In this document: piece after piece, positions 28,160 through 36,734 of the stretch
How positions within the stretch are numbered: the first letter of the stretch is position 1
Layout of the letters: each line of letters begins with the position of its first letter
Source of the DNA: Caproicibacterium lactatifermentans
Lineage (GTDB): Bacteria; Bacillota; Clostridia; Oscillospirales; Acutalibacteraceae
Length of the DNA stretch: 64,000 nucleotides
Reading direction: 5' to 3'
Assembly (NCBI RefSeq): GCF_013315815.1
Contig: NZ_CP046051.1
Coordinates: 1,889,501 to 1,953,500, forward strand
Program-made: the position numbers and the translations under genes
Notes under the pieces: generated by a model
Database searches by the model: none
Told to the model about the DNA's origin: nothing
The model's input: only the letters and a program-made list of their open reading frames with translations

Positions 28160-29536
28160 ATGTCCCAGAAACAATCCACTGCTGACCTTGGTAACGACAG
28201 CGTCGGCAAACTGATGCTGCGCCTGTCCCTGCCCGCCATCGCCGCGCAGGTCGTCAATATGCTTTACAATATGGTGGACCGCGTGTATATCGGTCACATT
28301 CCCAACATTGGCGCGGCCGCCCTAACGGGTGTCGGCGTCAGTTTCCCTATTCTGATTTTAATTGCCGCCTTCAGTGCGCTCATTGGCCTTGGCGGCGCAC
28401 CCCGTGCCTCCATTGAAATGGGAAGAGGTAACCGCGAAAACGCGGAAAAGATTCTTGGCAACTGTTTTATTATGCTCCTTATGTGCGCTGCCGTGCTGAC
28501 GGTTGTATTCTTTTTCTTCAGCCGCCCTCTGCTGCTACTGTTTGGCGCCAGCGACATCACCCTGCCTTATGGCCTAAGCTATCTGCACATTTACGTTCTG
28601 GGCACAGTATTTGTCCTCATTTCAGTAGGCCTGAATGCTTTCATCTCCGCGCAGGGCGCAGCAGCCGTTGCCATGAAAACCACTCTGATTGGCGCAGTAC
28701 TGAATATTATCCTGGACCCGCTGTTTATCTTTACCTTCGGTATGGGTGTACAGGGTGCTGCGGTGGCAACCGTCATTTCTCAGGCAGTCAGCGCGGTATG
28801 GGTGCTGCGCTTTCTGTTCGGCGAAAAAACGGCCCTGCGCCTGCGGCGTGAAAACTTTAAACTTCAGCGCAAGGTTCTCATGCCGGTTCTAGCGCTGGGC
28901 TTGTCGCCATTTATTATGCAGTCTACTGAAAGCCTTCTGAACATCTGCTTCAATTCATCGCTGCAGCATTTTGGGGGCGACACGGCCGTTGGTGCCATGT
29001 CCATTCTCTCCACACTGATGCAGATGGTATGCCTGCCGCTGCAGGGGCTGACCATAGGTGCACAGCCAATCATCAGCTACAACTACGGCGCACAGAAATA
29101 CGACCGCGTACGCAAGGCGCTCCGCATGCTGCTTGTTTCTTCTATCATTTTTACGACGGCGTGCTGGGCATGCATGCAGCTTTTCCCATCGGTTTTTGTT
29201 GGAATATTTACAAATGACCAGATACTGACCAAAACAACCATATGGGCTTCCCATATCTACCTTGCCGCCCTTTTTATGGTGGGCATTCAGATGTCCTGCC
29301 AGCAAAGTTTTCTGGCACTGGGGCAGGCAAAACAGAGCCTGCTGCTGGCACTGCTGCGGAAAATCATTCTCTTAATTCCATTTATCTATATTCTGCCGCA
29401 TTTCTTTACTGACAAAGTTTTTGCTGTCTTTCTGGCGGAGCCAGTGTCCGACACACTCGCCGCATGCATTACATTCTTCACTTTCTTCACCTGGTTCCGG
29501 CACACATTTGAAAAAGCGCCGGCCTGTAAAAAATAA
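28160..29536 (+). CDS. MATE family efflux transporter
   Basis: 458 residues from ATG 28160 (MSQKQSTADLGNDSV), preceded by a weak CGGAAAGAAA site. Twelve predicted membrane segments in two repeats; typical MATE sequences LRLSLPAIAAQVVNMLYNMV, RVYIGHIPNIGAAALTGVG, GGAPRASIEMGRGN and LQGLTIGAQPIISYNYGA. Sodium- or proton-coupled export of drugs or cationic metabolites; substrate not predictable. Divergent from the CPBP-tadA-vanZ unit. Confidence 0.93.
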   Translation: MSQKQSTADLGNDSVGKLMLRLSLPAIAAQVVNMLYNMVDRVYIGHIPNIGAAALTGVGVSFPILILIAAFSALIGLGGAPRASIEMGRGNRENAEKILGNCFIMLLMCAAVLTVVFFFFSRPLLLLFGASDITLPYGLSYLHIYVLGTVFVLISVGLNAFISAQGAAAVAMKTTLIGAVLNIILDPLFIFTFGMGVQGAAVATVISQAVSAVWVLRFLFGEKTALRLRRENFKLQRKVLMPVLALGLSPFIMQSTESLLNICFNSSLQHFGGDTAVGAMSILSTLMQMVCLPLQGLTIGAQPIISYNYGAQKYDRVRKALRMLLVSSIIFTTACWACMQLFPSVFVGIFTNDQILTKTTIWASHIYLAALFMVGIQMSCQQSFLALGQAKQSLLLALLRKIILLIPFIYILPHFFTDKVFAVFLAEPVSDTLAACITFFTFFTWFRHTFEKAPACKK

Positions 29537-29550
29537 GTTCTTTATTTGAC

Positions 29551-29585
29551 GCATCGCCTGTAAACGGGCGGTGCCGCTTTTTTTT
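29551..29585 (+). terminator. Terminator after the MATE gene
   Basis: GCATCGCCTGT / ACGGGCGGTGC stem (two G-U pairs) followed by CGC and a long T-run. Confidence 0.8.
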
Positions 29586-29726
29586 GCAGAGAATGGATTT
29601 CTTTGCTACACTGTTAAGCAGCAAAAAGTACTGTTCTGCAGGATACGCTTCAGCTGGCCATTCCATCGAACCTTGTTCTTTCCTTGTGTCTGATTGGCGG
29701 CGCATCATTTAAAACTTTAGCAGTTC

Positions 29727-29825
29727 TTAGGAAGTTTCGTTGGTGAAACCCATGGCGGTCGGCGCCAACGTCAGTATTAGCGCCAAAATCAATACAGCCG
29801 CCACCACCGGCACCGTCAACTCCAT
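29727..29825 (-). pseudogene. Short fragment: N-terminal membrane/signal segment, 32 codons
   Basis: Minus-strand frame from ATG 29825 to TAA 29727, starting MELTVPVVAAVLILALIL and ending APTAMGFTNETS. It has the look of a membrane anchor or signal peptide, cut off by a stop. It lies just downstream of the ABC ATPase remnant and may be all that is left of a following permease or secreted-protein gene. Weak evidence. Confidence 0.3.
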
Positions 29826-29829
29826 GCAC

Positions 29830-30045
29830 GGCAGCCGCACTCCGCTCGGCGGCTTCGGCTGCATCGTCCGTTTGAATGGAAATATGGCATCTGCATTTTT
29901 CGTCCAGCTCCTGCTGAGTCAATTCCTCCAGCACATGGCCTTTGTGCAGTAAATATAGCGGGCAGCCGTCTGATACAGTTCACTTAGGATATGGCTTGAC
30001 ACGAGAATGGTGATACCTTGCCCACGGTTTAGCCATTTCATAAAT
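29830..30045 (-). pseudogene. Remnant of an ABC transporter ATP-binding gene (BcrA-like), frameshifted
   Basis: In minus-strand sense, WLNRGQGITILVSSHILSEL is the post-Walker-B H-loop region of a BcrA/lantibiotic-type ABC ATPase. The frame then breaks near 29950: the continuation HKGHVLEELTQQELDEKCR, the usual next segment of this family, is in another frame, reaching about 29850 (ISIQTDDAAEA). Everything upstream of the H-loop (Walker A, signature, Walker B) is missing. No start codon or ribosome site. Clearly a decayed gene. Confidence 0.75.
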
Positions 30046-30131
30046 TCCCGATCCGGGCAGACGGATTTTAATTTTCGCCTCAGATTGCTGATATGGGTAT
30101 TGACTGCTATTCGCTGATTTTTCGCTTTCAT
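30045..30131 (-). pseudogene. Remnant of a response-regulator DNA-binding domain
   Basis: Minus-strand NQRIAVNTHISNLRRKLKSV followed by CPDREF matches the C-terminal winged helix of an OmpR-type response regulator (the VNTHISNLRRKL recognition helix). It is fused by deletion, near 30045, to the ABC ATPase remnant. Together they suggest loss of a two-component/ABC exporter locus of the bacitracin-resistance type. The gap 29537-30151 otherwise holds only the MATE terminator and the short fragment at 29727. Confidence 0.6.
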
Positions 30132-30151
30132 GAATTTTTTGTGTCTACAGC

Positions 30152-30180
30152 TTGCACTTTACAAAAAGACAAGCTATGAT
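30152..30180 (+). promoter_or_regulatory. Promoter of the L-2-hydroxyacid dehydrogenase gene
   Basis: TTGCAC (30152-30157), 17-base spacer, TATGAT (30175-30180), 40 bases before the start codon. Confidence 0.75.
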
Positions 30181-30219
30181 AAGGCATATTAGAGTTTGTT
30201 TTTATGGGAGGGTATTACA

Positions 30220-31170
30220 TTGAAAACAAGAAAAATCGGCGTCATCGGCCTTGGTCATGTGGGCGCACACGTAATGTACAGCCTAGCCGTGCAGGGAATT
30301 GCGGACGATCTGGTGCTGGTGGATGCAGACCAGAAGAAAGCCACCAGCGAATGCCAGGATTTGACGGACAGCATTGCCTATCTGCCCCACCGTGTACGTG
30401 CTTCCGTTGGAGATTTCAGTGACCTTGGCGACTGCGACCTCATTATTAACTGTATCGGTAAAATTGAACTGCTGCACGGCAGCATGAACCGTGTACTGGA
30501 AATGGGCTTCACCATTCCCGCTGTCAACGGTTATGTGGACAAAATGAAAGCATCCGGCTTTAACGGCATTCTTATCAACATTACGAACCCCTGCGACATT
30601 GTCACACGTCAGCTTGCGCTTGGTCTTGGTCTGCCCCGCGGCCATGTTTTTGGCACCGGCACCGGGCTGGACACTTCCCGCCTGCTGTCCGTTCTTGCAC
30701 AGCAGACAGGCATCGACCAAAAATCCATTACCGCCTATATGATGGGCGAGCATGGTGTCAAACAGTTTTCGCCGTGGTCCTGTGTATCGTTCCGCGGCCG
30801 TTCGCTGGACGACTGGGCAAAAGAAGACGAACGTTTCCGCTTTGACCGTGACGCCATGCAGCAGGCCGCCATTCATTCCGGCTGGGTTACATTCTCCGGA
30901 AAATGGTGCACTGAATATGCCATCGCCACCACTGCCGCGCGCATGGCAAGCATTGTCCTGCACGACGAGAAAGCGATTATGCCGGCCAGCTGTGAGCTGT
31001 GCGGTGAGTACGGCGAAAGCGGCCTGTTTGCCGGTGTACCGGCCGTCATCGGCAAGGACGGCATTGAGCAGATTTTAGAGTTGCCGCTGACCGATGCTGA
31101 AAAAGCGACTTTCCACGAATGCTGCAACGGTATCCGTAAAAATATGGAACAGCTAAAAGACCTTTGCTGA
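30220..31170 (+). CDS. L-2-hydroxyacid dehydrogenase (L-lactate/L-2-hydroxyisocaproate dehydrogenase family)
   Basis: 316 residues. TTG 30220 is taken as start because GGGAGGG lies eight bases upstream and the protein then begins KTRKIGVIGLGHVGAHV. Rossmann GxGxxG and the NAD-selecting Asp (LVLVDADQ) are present; ILINITNPCDIVT and the catalytic-His motif MMGEHGVKQFSPWS follow, then AIATTAARMASIVL. Several segments (GVIGLGHVGA, GEHG-QF-WS, PAVIGKDGIEQ) look closer to lactobacillar L-2-hydroxyisocaproate dehydrogenase than to classical L-LDH, so a branched 2-oxoacid substrate is possible. Monocistronic with promoter and terminator. Confidence 0.85.
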   Translation: MKTRKIGVIGLGHVGAHVMYSLAVQGIADDLVLVDADQKKATSECQDLTDSIAYLPHRVRASVGDFSDLGDCDLIINCIGKIELLHGSMNRVLEMGFTIPAVNGYVDKMKASGFNGILINITNPCDIVTRQLALGLGLPRGHVFGTGTGLDTSRLLSVLAQQTGIDQKSITAYMMGEHGVKQFSPWSCVSFRGRSLDDWAKEDERFRFDRDAMQQAAIHSGWVTFSGKWCTEYAIATTAARMASIVLHDEKAIMPASCELCGEYGESGLFAGVPAVIGKDGIEQILELPLTDAEKATFHECCNGIRKNMEQLKDLC

Positions 31171-31181
31171 TAAAAAGCAAC

Positions 31182-31217
31182 AAAAAGGACTGTCCTCAGT
31201 GTGGACAGCCCTTTTTT
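31182..31217. terminator. Bidirectional terminator between the dehydrogenase gene and mutS2
   Basis: AAAAAGGACTGTCC / GGACAGCCCTTTTTT hairpin with T-run on either strand. Confidence 0.85.
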
Positions 31218-31230
31218 CTTCCCTCGTGTT

Positions 31231-33606
31231 TTATTTCAGTTCGGCAATGGTTACACCGCTTTCGCCCTCGCCGTAAGTACCCAGCCGATAGCGTTTTACA
31301 TTGGGGTGACGTTTCAGATGCTCCTGCACCGCTTTGCGCAGGACACCTGTCCCTTTGCCATGGATAATCGTGACCTGTGTCAAATTGCTGCGGGCGGCGT
31401 GGTCCAGAAACAGGTCCACATTGGCAATGGCCTCGTCCGCCGTTTGCCCACGCAAGTCAAGCTCTGAAGGCGCCGCTGCGCTGGAAAAGCGATGGGATAC
31501 CGTACGGGTGCGGCGGCGTTCCGCCTTCCGCTTTTCCGCGTCGCTGACCAGCTGCAAATTTTCCACATCTGTTTTGGTCTTGATGACACCGGCCTGTACC
31601 ACCACATGCTTGCCATCCGCAGAAACCTCCACCACAGATGCCGGACGGTCTAAATCCACCAACCGTACTGTGTCACCTACCCGCAGCGGCCGCGGCAGCT
31701 GACCGCCACGGCGGCGGCGCTTCTGCACCGGGTCCGCGGTTTCTTCCATTTTGCGTAAATCCGCGTTCAGCTTTGCCTTCTGTTCTGCGGTAATTTGTTT
31801 GTTCTTCTGTTTCTTCAGTTCTTCCAGCTCATTGAGGAGAAGGTCTGACTGTCCGCGCGTGCGGGAAACCAGAAGGCTGGCCTGTTCACGGGCACGGTCC
31901 ATTTCCTTCTGTGCGTTTTCTTCCAGCTCCGCTTTTTCTTTTTCGGCGCTTTCCAGTGCCTTCTTTGCCTCCAGCAGGTCACGCTGTACCTCTGCCCGCT
32001 CATCTTCCAGTGAACGGCGGGATTCCTCCAGCTTGCTGACAACATCCTCAAAACGGGTGTTTTCCTGCGAAACCAGCTGCTGCGCATTCTCCACAACGGA
32101 CGCTTTCATCCCTAAGCGGCGGGAAATGGCAAACGCGTTGCTGCGTCCCGGCACGCCAATCAGCAACCGATAGGTTGGCTGCAGTGTCGCCACGTCAAAC
32201 TCGCAGGAGCCATTCTGTACCCCGGGGGTATCCAGCGCATACGCTTTCAGCTCCGCATAATGCGTTGTCGCGGCAATGCGGGCACCCTGCTGTCGCAGTT
32301 GTTCCAAAATAGAGGTCGCCAGTGCCGCACCCTCTACCGGGTCCGTGCCGGCGCCCAGTTCGTCCAGCAGCACCAAACTTTTCCCGTCTGCCTCCTGCAT
32401 AATGCGGATAATATTGGTCATATGCGCGGAAAATGTGGACAGGTTCTGTTCAATAGACTGTTCATCGCCGATGTCCGCCAATACACGGTCAAAAACTGAA
32501 AGTCTGCTGCCGTCCGAAACCGGCACCAGCAAGCCACACTCTGCCATAAGCGTCAGCAGACCGATGGTTTTCAGCGTAACGGTTTTGCCGCCGGTATTGG
32601 GGCCAGTAATAACCAATGTATCAAAATCTGTGCCGAGCCGTATGTCCGTAGCAACCACCTTTTTGGGATCAATCAACGGATGGCGGGCGTGCTTCAGATC
32701 CAATTCCCCGCAGTCGTTCATCTCCGGCAGTGTTGCTTTCATCTTATAGCCGAGGCTGGCTTTCGCAAAAATCAGGTCCAGCTCCGCGGCATACTGGCAG
32801 CTGTGAATGATGCTGTCCGCAAAAGAGCCGGCTTCCGCCGAAAGTTCCTGCAAAATGCGGTCAATTTCGTTCTTTTCGTCGTTTTGCAGGACACGTACTT
32901 CATTGTTGGCTTCCACAACCGCCATTGGCTCCACAAATACGGTGGCACCGCTGCTGGATGAATCATGCACCAGCCCGGACACTTCACCGCGGAACTCCGC
33001 CTTCACCGGCACAACATACCGGCCAGAACGCTGGGTAACGATTGGGTCCTGCAAAAACTTCTGATAATATGGCGAGTGGACCATTTTGTCCAGTTTTTCA
33101 CGGGCACGGGTGCTTGCCGCGCGGATTTTGCGGCGAATGGCGGCCAATGCCGGTGAAGCATTGTCGTTCATTTCTTCTTCGGTCGCAATGGCACCGTAAA
33201 TTTTTTCTTCCAAATATTTATTGGTAACAATGCAGTTAAAGCGGTCATCCAGTGTCGTTTTGATTCCTGCGCTTTTGCTGCGCCAGTCACTCACGGCACG
33301 CAGGCAGCGCAGAACGCCCGCTATGCGCAGCAATTCCCCCATGTTCAGCACACCGCCGGAGGAGGCGCGGCGCAGCGGATTGGCCACATCGTGCAGTCCG
33401 CCGAAAGCCGGTGAACCGAACTTTGCCATCAGTCCGTACGCATCCCATGTTTCCTGCAGCAGGCGCTGCACACTGGAAAGGTCCTCCAGCGGGCACAGCT
33501 GCTCCGCCATATCTGCCGCCGCGTCGCTGGCGGTTTCCTGCTTCAACAGATGCAGAATCTTGTCCAATTCCAACGCATGAAAGTGGTGTTTCGTCTGTTG
33601 GTCCAT
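31231..33606 (-). CDS. mutS2: Endonuclease MutS2
   Basis: 791 residues, normal length. Contains the MutS core with clamp, ATPase P-loop TGPNTGGKTVTLKTIGLL (about residue 330), Walker B LVLLDELGAGTDPVEGAAL, TTHYAELKAYAL; then a long coiled-coil rich in Glu/Lys/Ala (about 520-640), a KOW-like basic segment, and a C-terminal Smr nuclease domain with LDLRGQTADEAI and IIHGKGTGVLRKAVQEHL. MutS2 suppresses recombination and rescues collided ribosomes. It follows the recO block in the same direction with a gap of about 65 bases. Confidence 0.95.
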   Translation of the reverse strand: MDQQTKHHFHALELDKILHLLKQETASDAAADMAEQLCPLEDLSSVQRLLQETWDAYGLMAKFGSPAFGGLHDVANPLRRASSGGVLNMGELLRIAGVLRCLRAVSDWRSKSAGIKTTLDDRFNCIVTNKYLEEKIYGAIATEEEMNDNASPALAAIRRKIRAASTRAREKLDKMVHSPYYQKFLQDPIVTQRSGRYVVPVKAEFRGEVSGLVHDSSSSGATVFVEPMAVVEANNEVRVLQNDEKNEIDRILQELSAEAGSFADSIIHSCQYAAELDLIFAKASLGYKMKATLPEMNDCGELDLKHARHPLIDPKKVVATDIRLGTDFDTLVITGPNTGGKTVTLKTIGLLTLMAECGLLVPVSDGSRLSVFDRVLADIGDEQSIEQNLSTFSAHMTNIIRIMQEADGKSLVLLDELGAGTDPVEGAALATSILEQLRQQGARIAATTHYAELKAYALDTPGVQNGSCEFDVATLQPTYRLLIGVPGRSNAFAISRRLGMKASVVENAQQLVSQENTRFEDVVSKLEESRRSLEDERAEVQRDLLEAKKALESAEKEKAELEENAQKEMDRAREQASLLVSRTRGQSDLLLNELEELKKQKNKQITAEQKAKLNADLRKMEETADPVQKRRRRGGQLPRPLRVGDTVRLVDLDRPASVVEVSADGKHVVVQAGVIKTKTDVENLQLVSDAEKRKAERRRTRTVSHRFSSAAAPSELDLRGQTADEAIANVDLFLDHAARSNLTQVTIIHGKGTGVLRKAVQEHLKRHPNVKRYRLGTYGEGESGVTIAELK

Positions 33607-33670
33607 GTCTTCCCTCTGTTTCTATGATATTGATTTTTATTCTATGTGAAATACAAAAAATTTTCTGTCG

Positions 33671-34435
33671 TTACGCGGGAGGCTGCACCACGGTATGGTA
33701 AAAGTCCAATGTACGGAAGTGATATTCAATCCGATCCAATAGGTATTCCTCACTGGCGCGCGCCAGCTCCTGCTGCCCCTGCTCCCCCAATGTAAACGAA
33801 AAGAGTTTCGGAAGGTCGGCATACACGGTGTGGCGCAGAGCGGTCAGTGCCCCTTTGTGCAGGGCTATCCCGTCCTGCCGTCCGTTTTTCTGCCGGCAGC
33901 TGGGGCACAGCAGTTCGCCCTGCAGCGGGTAAAAGTACATGATGCTGTCCTCATACTTCCGGCACTGGGCACAGCCGATAAGGTCCGGCATATAGCCCGC
34001 CAGGCTCAGCATACGCATCTCGGTGGCGGCCTTTACAACCGGCAGCGGCCGTCCGCCGCGGCACAGCCGCCGGAACGCACACAGCAGCAGCCGCAGAAAA
34101 TCCGCCGCTTTTTCGCTGTCCTCCTGCGGAGCCAGCTCTCCCGCTAGTTCGCAAAAATACTGTGCCAACGAAAGACGGCCGATATCCTGCCGCAGCTCAA
34201 AAAAAACTTCCAGCGGCTGGGCGTCATCTATGATATATTTATCTTTTCCGCAGAATAGCAAAATCCGCGCATAGCAGAAAAGCTGAGTGGCCGAAACCAG
34301 GCTGCTTTTTGCCGCGCGGCTGTTGCGTGCAAAGGCGCGCACGACCCCGCGGTCGCGCGTCAGGACCGTTACCAGACGGTCACGCTCCCCTACATTGGAG
34401 ACCCGGATGACAACTCCCTGTGTCTGTACCCGCAT
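33671..34435 (-). CDS. recO: DNA repair protein RecO
   Basis: 254 residues from ATG 34435 (GGAGAGGAG upstream). N-terminal OB-fold begins MRVQTQGVVIRVSNVGERDR; helical domain follows; a zinc-binding pair C-x2-C ... C-x2-C lies near residues 155-180 (CAQCRKYED, LLCPSCRQK). Loads RecA onto SSB-coated DNA with RecR. The start lies inside the short yqzL-like gene, as in the era-yqzL-recO order of other Firmicutes. Confidence 0.92.
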   Translation of the reverse strand: MRVQTQGVVIRVSNVGERDRLVTVLTRDRGVVRAFARNSRAAKSSLVSATQLFCYARILLFCGKDKYIIDDAQPLEVFFELRQDIGRLSLAQYFCELAGELAPQEDSEKAADFLRLLLCAFRRLCRGGRPLPVVKAATEMRMLSLAGYMPDLIGCAQCRKYEDSIMYFYPLQGELLCPSCRQKNGRQDGIALHKGALTALRHTVYADLPKLFSFTLGEQGQQELARASEEYLLDRIEYHFRTLDFYHTVVQPPA

Positions 34436-34544
34436 CCGGCTGCTCCTCTCCTTTGCTGTTCTCTGCCCTGCACTGGGCATAGCGTAGATAATCCTGTACG
34501 CTGCCCGTTTGTACAAAGCAGGACCAGGCTGTATTTTCGTCCAT
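34380..34544 (-). CDS. yqzL: YqzL-like small protein
   Basis: A 54-codon frame not long enough for most gene callers. Start ATG 34544 has a perfect AAAGGAG nine bases upstream. The product starts MDENTAWSCFVQTGSVQDYL, which fits the W-x2-F-x2-TG-x-(V/I)-x-x-YL pattern of YqzL proteins, and the position between era and recO is the conserved one. It overlaps the recO start by 56 bases, so its C-terminal third is in another frame over recO. Function of the family is unknown. Confidence 0.7.
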   Translation of the reverse strand: MDENTAWSCFVQTGSVQDYLRYAQCRAENSKGEEQPDAGTDTGSCHPGLQCRGA

Positions 34545-34705
34545 TGCGGCTCACTCCTTTTCCCGTGTGCTCTGATTTTCAAGCACATACGCTTATCACC
34601 AGTATGCGCACCAGCGGGAACGGTTATGAGTGGCAAATAAAAGAATTTTCGACACCTTTCGGCAGACATTCGCCCGCCGTTTATGGTAAAATACGCTGCA
34701 AAAGT

Positions 34706-35629
34706 TTACTGCAGAAGGTCCTTGGTATTAAAACCAAAGCTGCGCAGCGCAGCCTCTTTGTTGCGCCAATTTGGCTTTACCTGCACCTGCAGCTGCAGGT
34801 TTACTTTAATGCCGTAAAAATGTTCCAGTTCCTGGCGAGCCTGCGTGCCGATTTCCCGAATCATGCGGCCACCTTTGCCGATGATGATTCCCTTATGGTT
34901 TTCACGCTCACAGTAAATGTCCGCGTCAACGTCCAGGCAGGAACCGTCTTCCCGTTCTTTCAGATGTGTGACCACGACAGCAACGCCGTGCGGCACTTCT
35001 TTGTCCAACAGACGCAGCATTTTCTCCCGCACAAATTCGCCGGCCAGCACACGTTCCGGCTGGTCCGTCAGGGTATCGTCCGGGAACAGGTGTCCGCCCG
35101 GCTGGCTCAGTTTTTTCAATTCAGCCTTTAGGTCCTGTACACCATCGCCGGTGCGCGCCGAAACCGGCACGACCGCCGCAAAGGGGTACTTTCCGCTCAG
35201 CTCGGTAATCTGCGGAATTAACCGTGTCTTATCCTGCAGCAGGTCAATTTTATTGATGCATAAAACCGCCGGCAGCTTCAGCCCCCGAAACCGTTCCAGC
35301 AGGTCCTTGTCCGCCGGAGAAATGCCGGTACCGGCTTCCACCACCAGCAAAGCCGCATCCACACCCGCAACGGAGGAAGTCACGCTTTTCACCATGTATT
35401 CGCCCAGCCTGTCCCGTGGCTTTAAAAGCCCGGGGGTGTCCAGAAAGACCAGCTGGTCCGGCCCTTCTGTCAGCACGCCCATAATACGGGTGCGTGTTGT
35501 CTGCGGCTTTCGGCTGACAATAGCCACTTTCTGGCCAAGCATCCGGTTCATCAGCGAACTTTTGCCGACATTTGGTCTGCCGACAATGGCGAAAAAAGCT
35601 GATTTTTCATTTTTCTTGTTTTTTGGCAT
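34706..35629 (-). CDS. era: GTPase Era
   Basis: 307 residues from ATG 35629 (MPKNKKNEKSAFFAIVG; AGAGGTAC upstream). G1 GRPNVGKSSLMNRMLG, G2 TRTRIMG, G3 DTPGLLKPRDRLGEYM, G4 CINKIDLL, G5 VSARTGDGVQDL; C-terminal KH domain with IIIGKGGRMIREIG and VNLQLQVQVKPNWR. Assembly factor of the 30S subunit binding the 16S rRNA 3' end. Downstream of dgkA with a 55-base gap. Confidence 0.95.
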   Translation of the reverse strand: MPKNKKNEKSAFFAIVGRPNVGKSSLMNRMLGQKVAIVSRKPQTTRTRIMGVLTEGPDQLVFLDTPGLLKPRDRLGEYMVKSVTSSVAGVDAALLVVEAGTGISPADKDLLERFRGLKLPAVLCINKIDLLQDKTRLIPQITELSGKYPFAAVVPVSARTGDGVQDLKAELKKLSQPGGHLFPDDTLTDQPERVLAGEFVREKMLRLLDKEVPHGVAVVVTHLKEREDGSCLDVDADIYCERENHKGIIIGKGGRMIREIGTQARQELEHFYGIKVNLQLQVQVKPNWRNKEAALRSFGFNTKDLLQ

Positions 35630-35684
35630 AAAGTACCTCTTGTTGTCTGCCGTATTCCGGCAGGAAAATTTCGTTTCCACCCTG

Positions 35685-36170
35685 CTATTTTCTGCGGAAA
35701 AATGCACGCAGCTTGTCCGCCAGCAGTTTCGGGCCAAGGTGCACATAAAGGACAGCCGCGGCTGCCGAAAGCGCCAGCAGTACCAGTAGCAGCGGTCGGC
35801 CGCACAGCCACCAGAACCCTGCCGCGATGCAGGTGGGCTTTCCAAACAGAAAAATGCCCACTCCGGCGGCAAAGCAGGCATTGATCAGCACCGCTCCCGC
35901 CGCAATATCCTTAACACGGCGCACGCTGCTGCTATAGGCGGTGTTTTCCGCGTCACAGGCAGCCTCGACCGCTGTATTAAAAACCTCGGCCGCACAGACA
36001 CTGCCAATCGCCAACAGCAGCACCGCATATTCCATCCACCCAAACTGAAAGAACGGTGAAAACAGAAGTGTATAAAAAGCGGCTACCGTGTGAAACCGCA
36101 TGTGACGTTCCTGATTGATGCAGAAAAGGATTCCCCGCCCGGCAGCGCGCAGGCTTTTCAGTAAATGCAC
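35685..36170 (-). CDS. dgkA: Diacylglycerol/undecaprenol kinase family protein
   Basis: 161 residues from GTG 36170; an ATG at codon 24 is internal to the conserved N-terminal helix, so the GTG start is preferred although its ribosome site is weak (GTGGGA). Family motifs: RAAGRGILFCINQERHMRFH and the catalytic AEVFNTAVEAACD, then RRVKDIAAGAVLINA. Three membrane helices of the DgkA fold plus an extra hydrophobic hairpin at the C-terminus (about residues 118-150), giving a protein longer than the usual ~125. In Gram-positives this enzyme phosphorylates undecaprenol. Confidence 0.88.
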   Translation of the reverse strand: MHLLKSLRAAGRGILFCINQERHMRFHTVAAFYTLLFSPFFQFGWMEYAVLLLAIGSVCAAEVFNTAVEAACDAENTAYSSSVRRVKDIAAGAVLINACFAAGVGIFLFGKPTCIAAGFWWLCGRPLLLVLLALSAAAAVLYVHLGPKLLADKLRAFFRRK

Positions 36171-36227
36171 TTTGTCATTCCCACGCTTTCTTCTTCCCTC
36201 CAGCAGGCCGGCTGCCCGTACGGGGAG

Positions 36228-36734
36228 TTAGATATCGTCCTCGTCCAGCACATAGCTGCTGCTGCTTGGCAGCCCCAGCTCCGCCATGACCTGCTCTTCT
36301 TTTTCACGCATATGCACACGCTGAATACCCTCTTCATGGTCATAACCCAGAAGGTGCAGCATGCTGTGGGCAGTCAGATAGCCGACCTCCCGTTCCAAAC
36401 CGTGACCATAGCGCTCCGCCTGCTCCACTGCTTTTTCCATGGAGATAACAATATCCCCGAGGACCTTTGCCCCATTGGAGTAATCTGTATCATATACGCC
36501 GTCCTCGCCCATCGGAAAACTGAGCACATCGGTCGGTGCGTCCACGTCGCGGTACTGTTTGTTCAGCTTGTGTATCTGGTCGTTATCAACAAAGATTACA
36601 CTGATTTCAGCGGACTCTGTAAAATGTTCCATACGCAGGACTGCATTGCAGCAGCGGCGCACCAGCATACGCAGCCCGGTCGGAATTTTGACTGCCTTTT
36701 GACGATTATCTATCATGACTCGAATTTTTTCCAT
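36228..36734 (-). CDS. ybeY: rRNA maturation endoribonuclease YbeY
   Basis: 168 residues from ATG 36734; GAGGAGG lies twelve bases upstream. Zinc motif H-x3-H-x5-H in LTAHSMLHLLGYDHEEG (about residues 125-142) and the DVLSFPMGE signature. Needed for 16S rRNA 3' end maturation and ribosome quality control. The start overlaps the last 29 bases of phoH. Confidence 0.93.
   Translation of the reverse strand: MEKIRVMIDNRQKAVKIPTGLRMLVRRCCNAVLRMEHFTESAEISVIFVDNDQIHKLNKQYRDVDAPTDVLSFPMGEDGVYDTDYSNGAKVLGDIVISMEKAVEQAERYGHGLEREVGYLTAHSMLHLLGYDHEEGIQRVHMREKEEQVMAELGLPSSSSYVLDEDDI

Noticed and set aside
30283..30963. 226-codon leftward ORF opposite the dehydrogenase gene
   Set aside because: Antisense shadow of a gene with a full set of LDH-family motifs.
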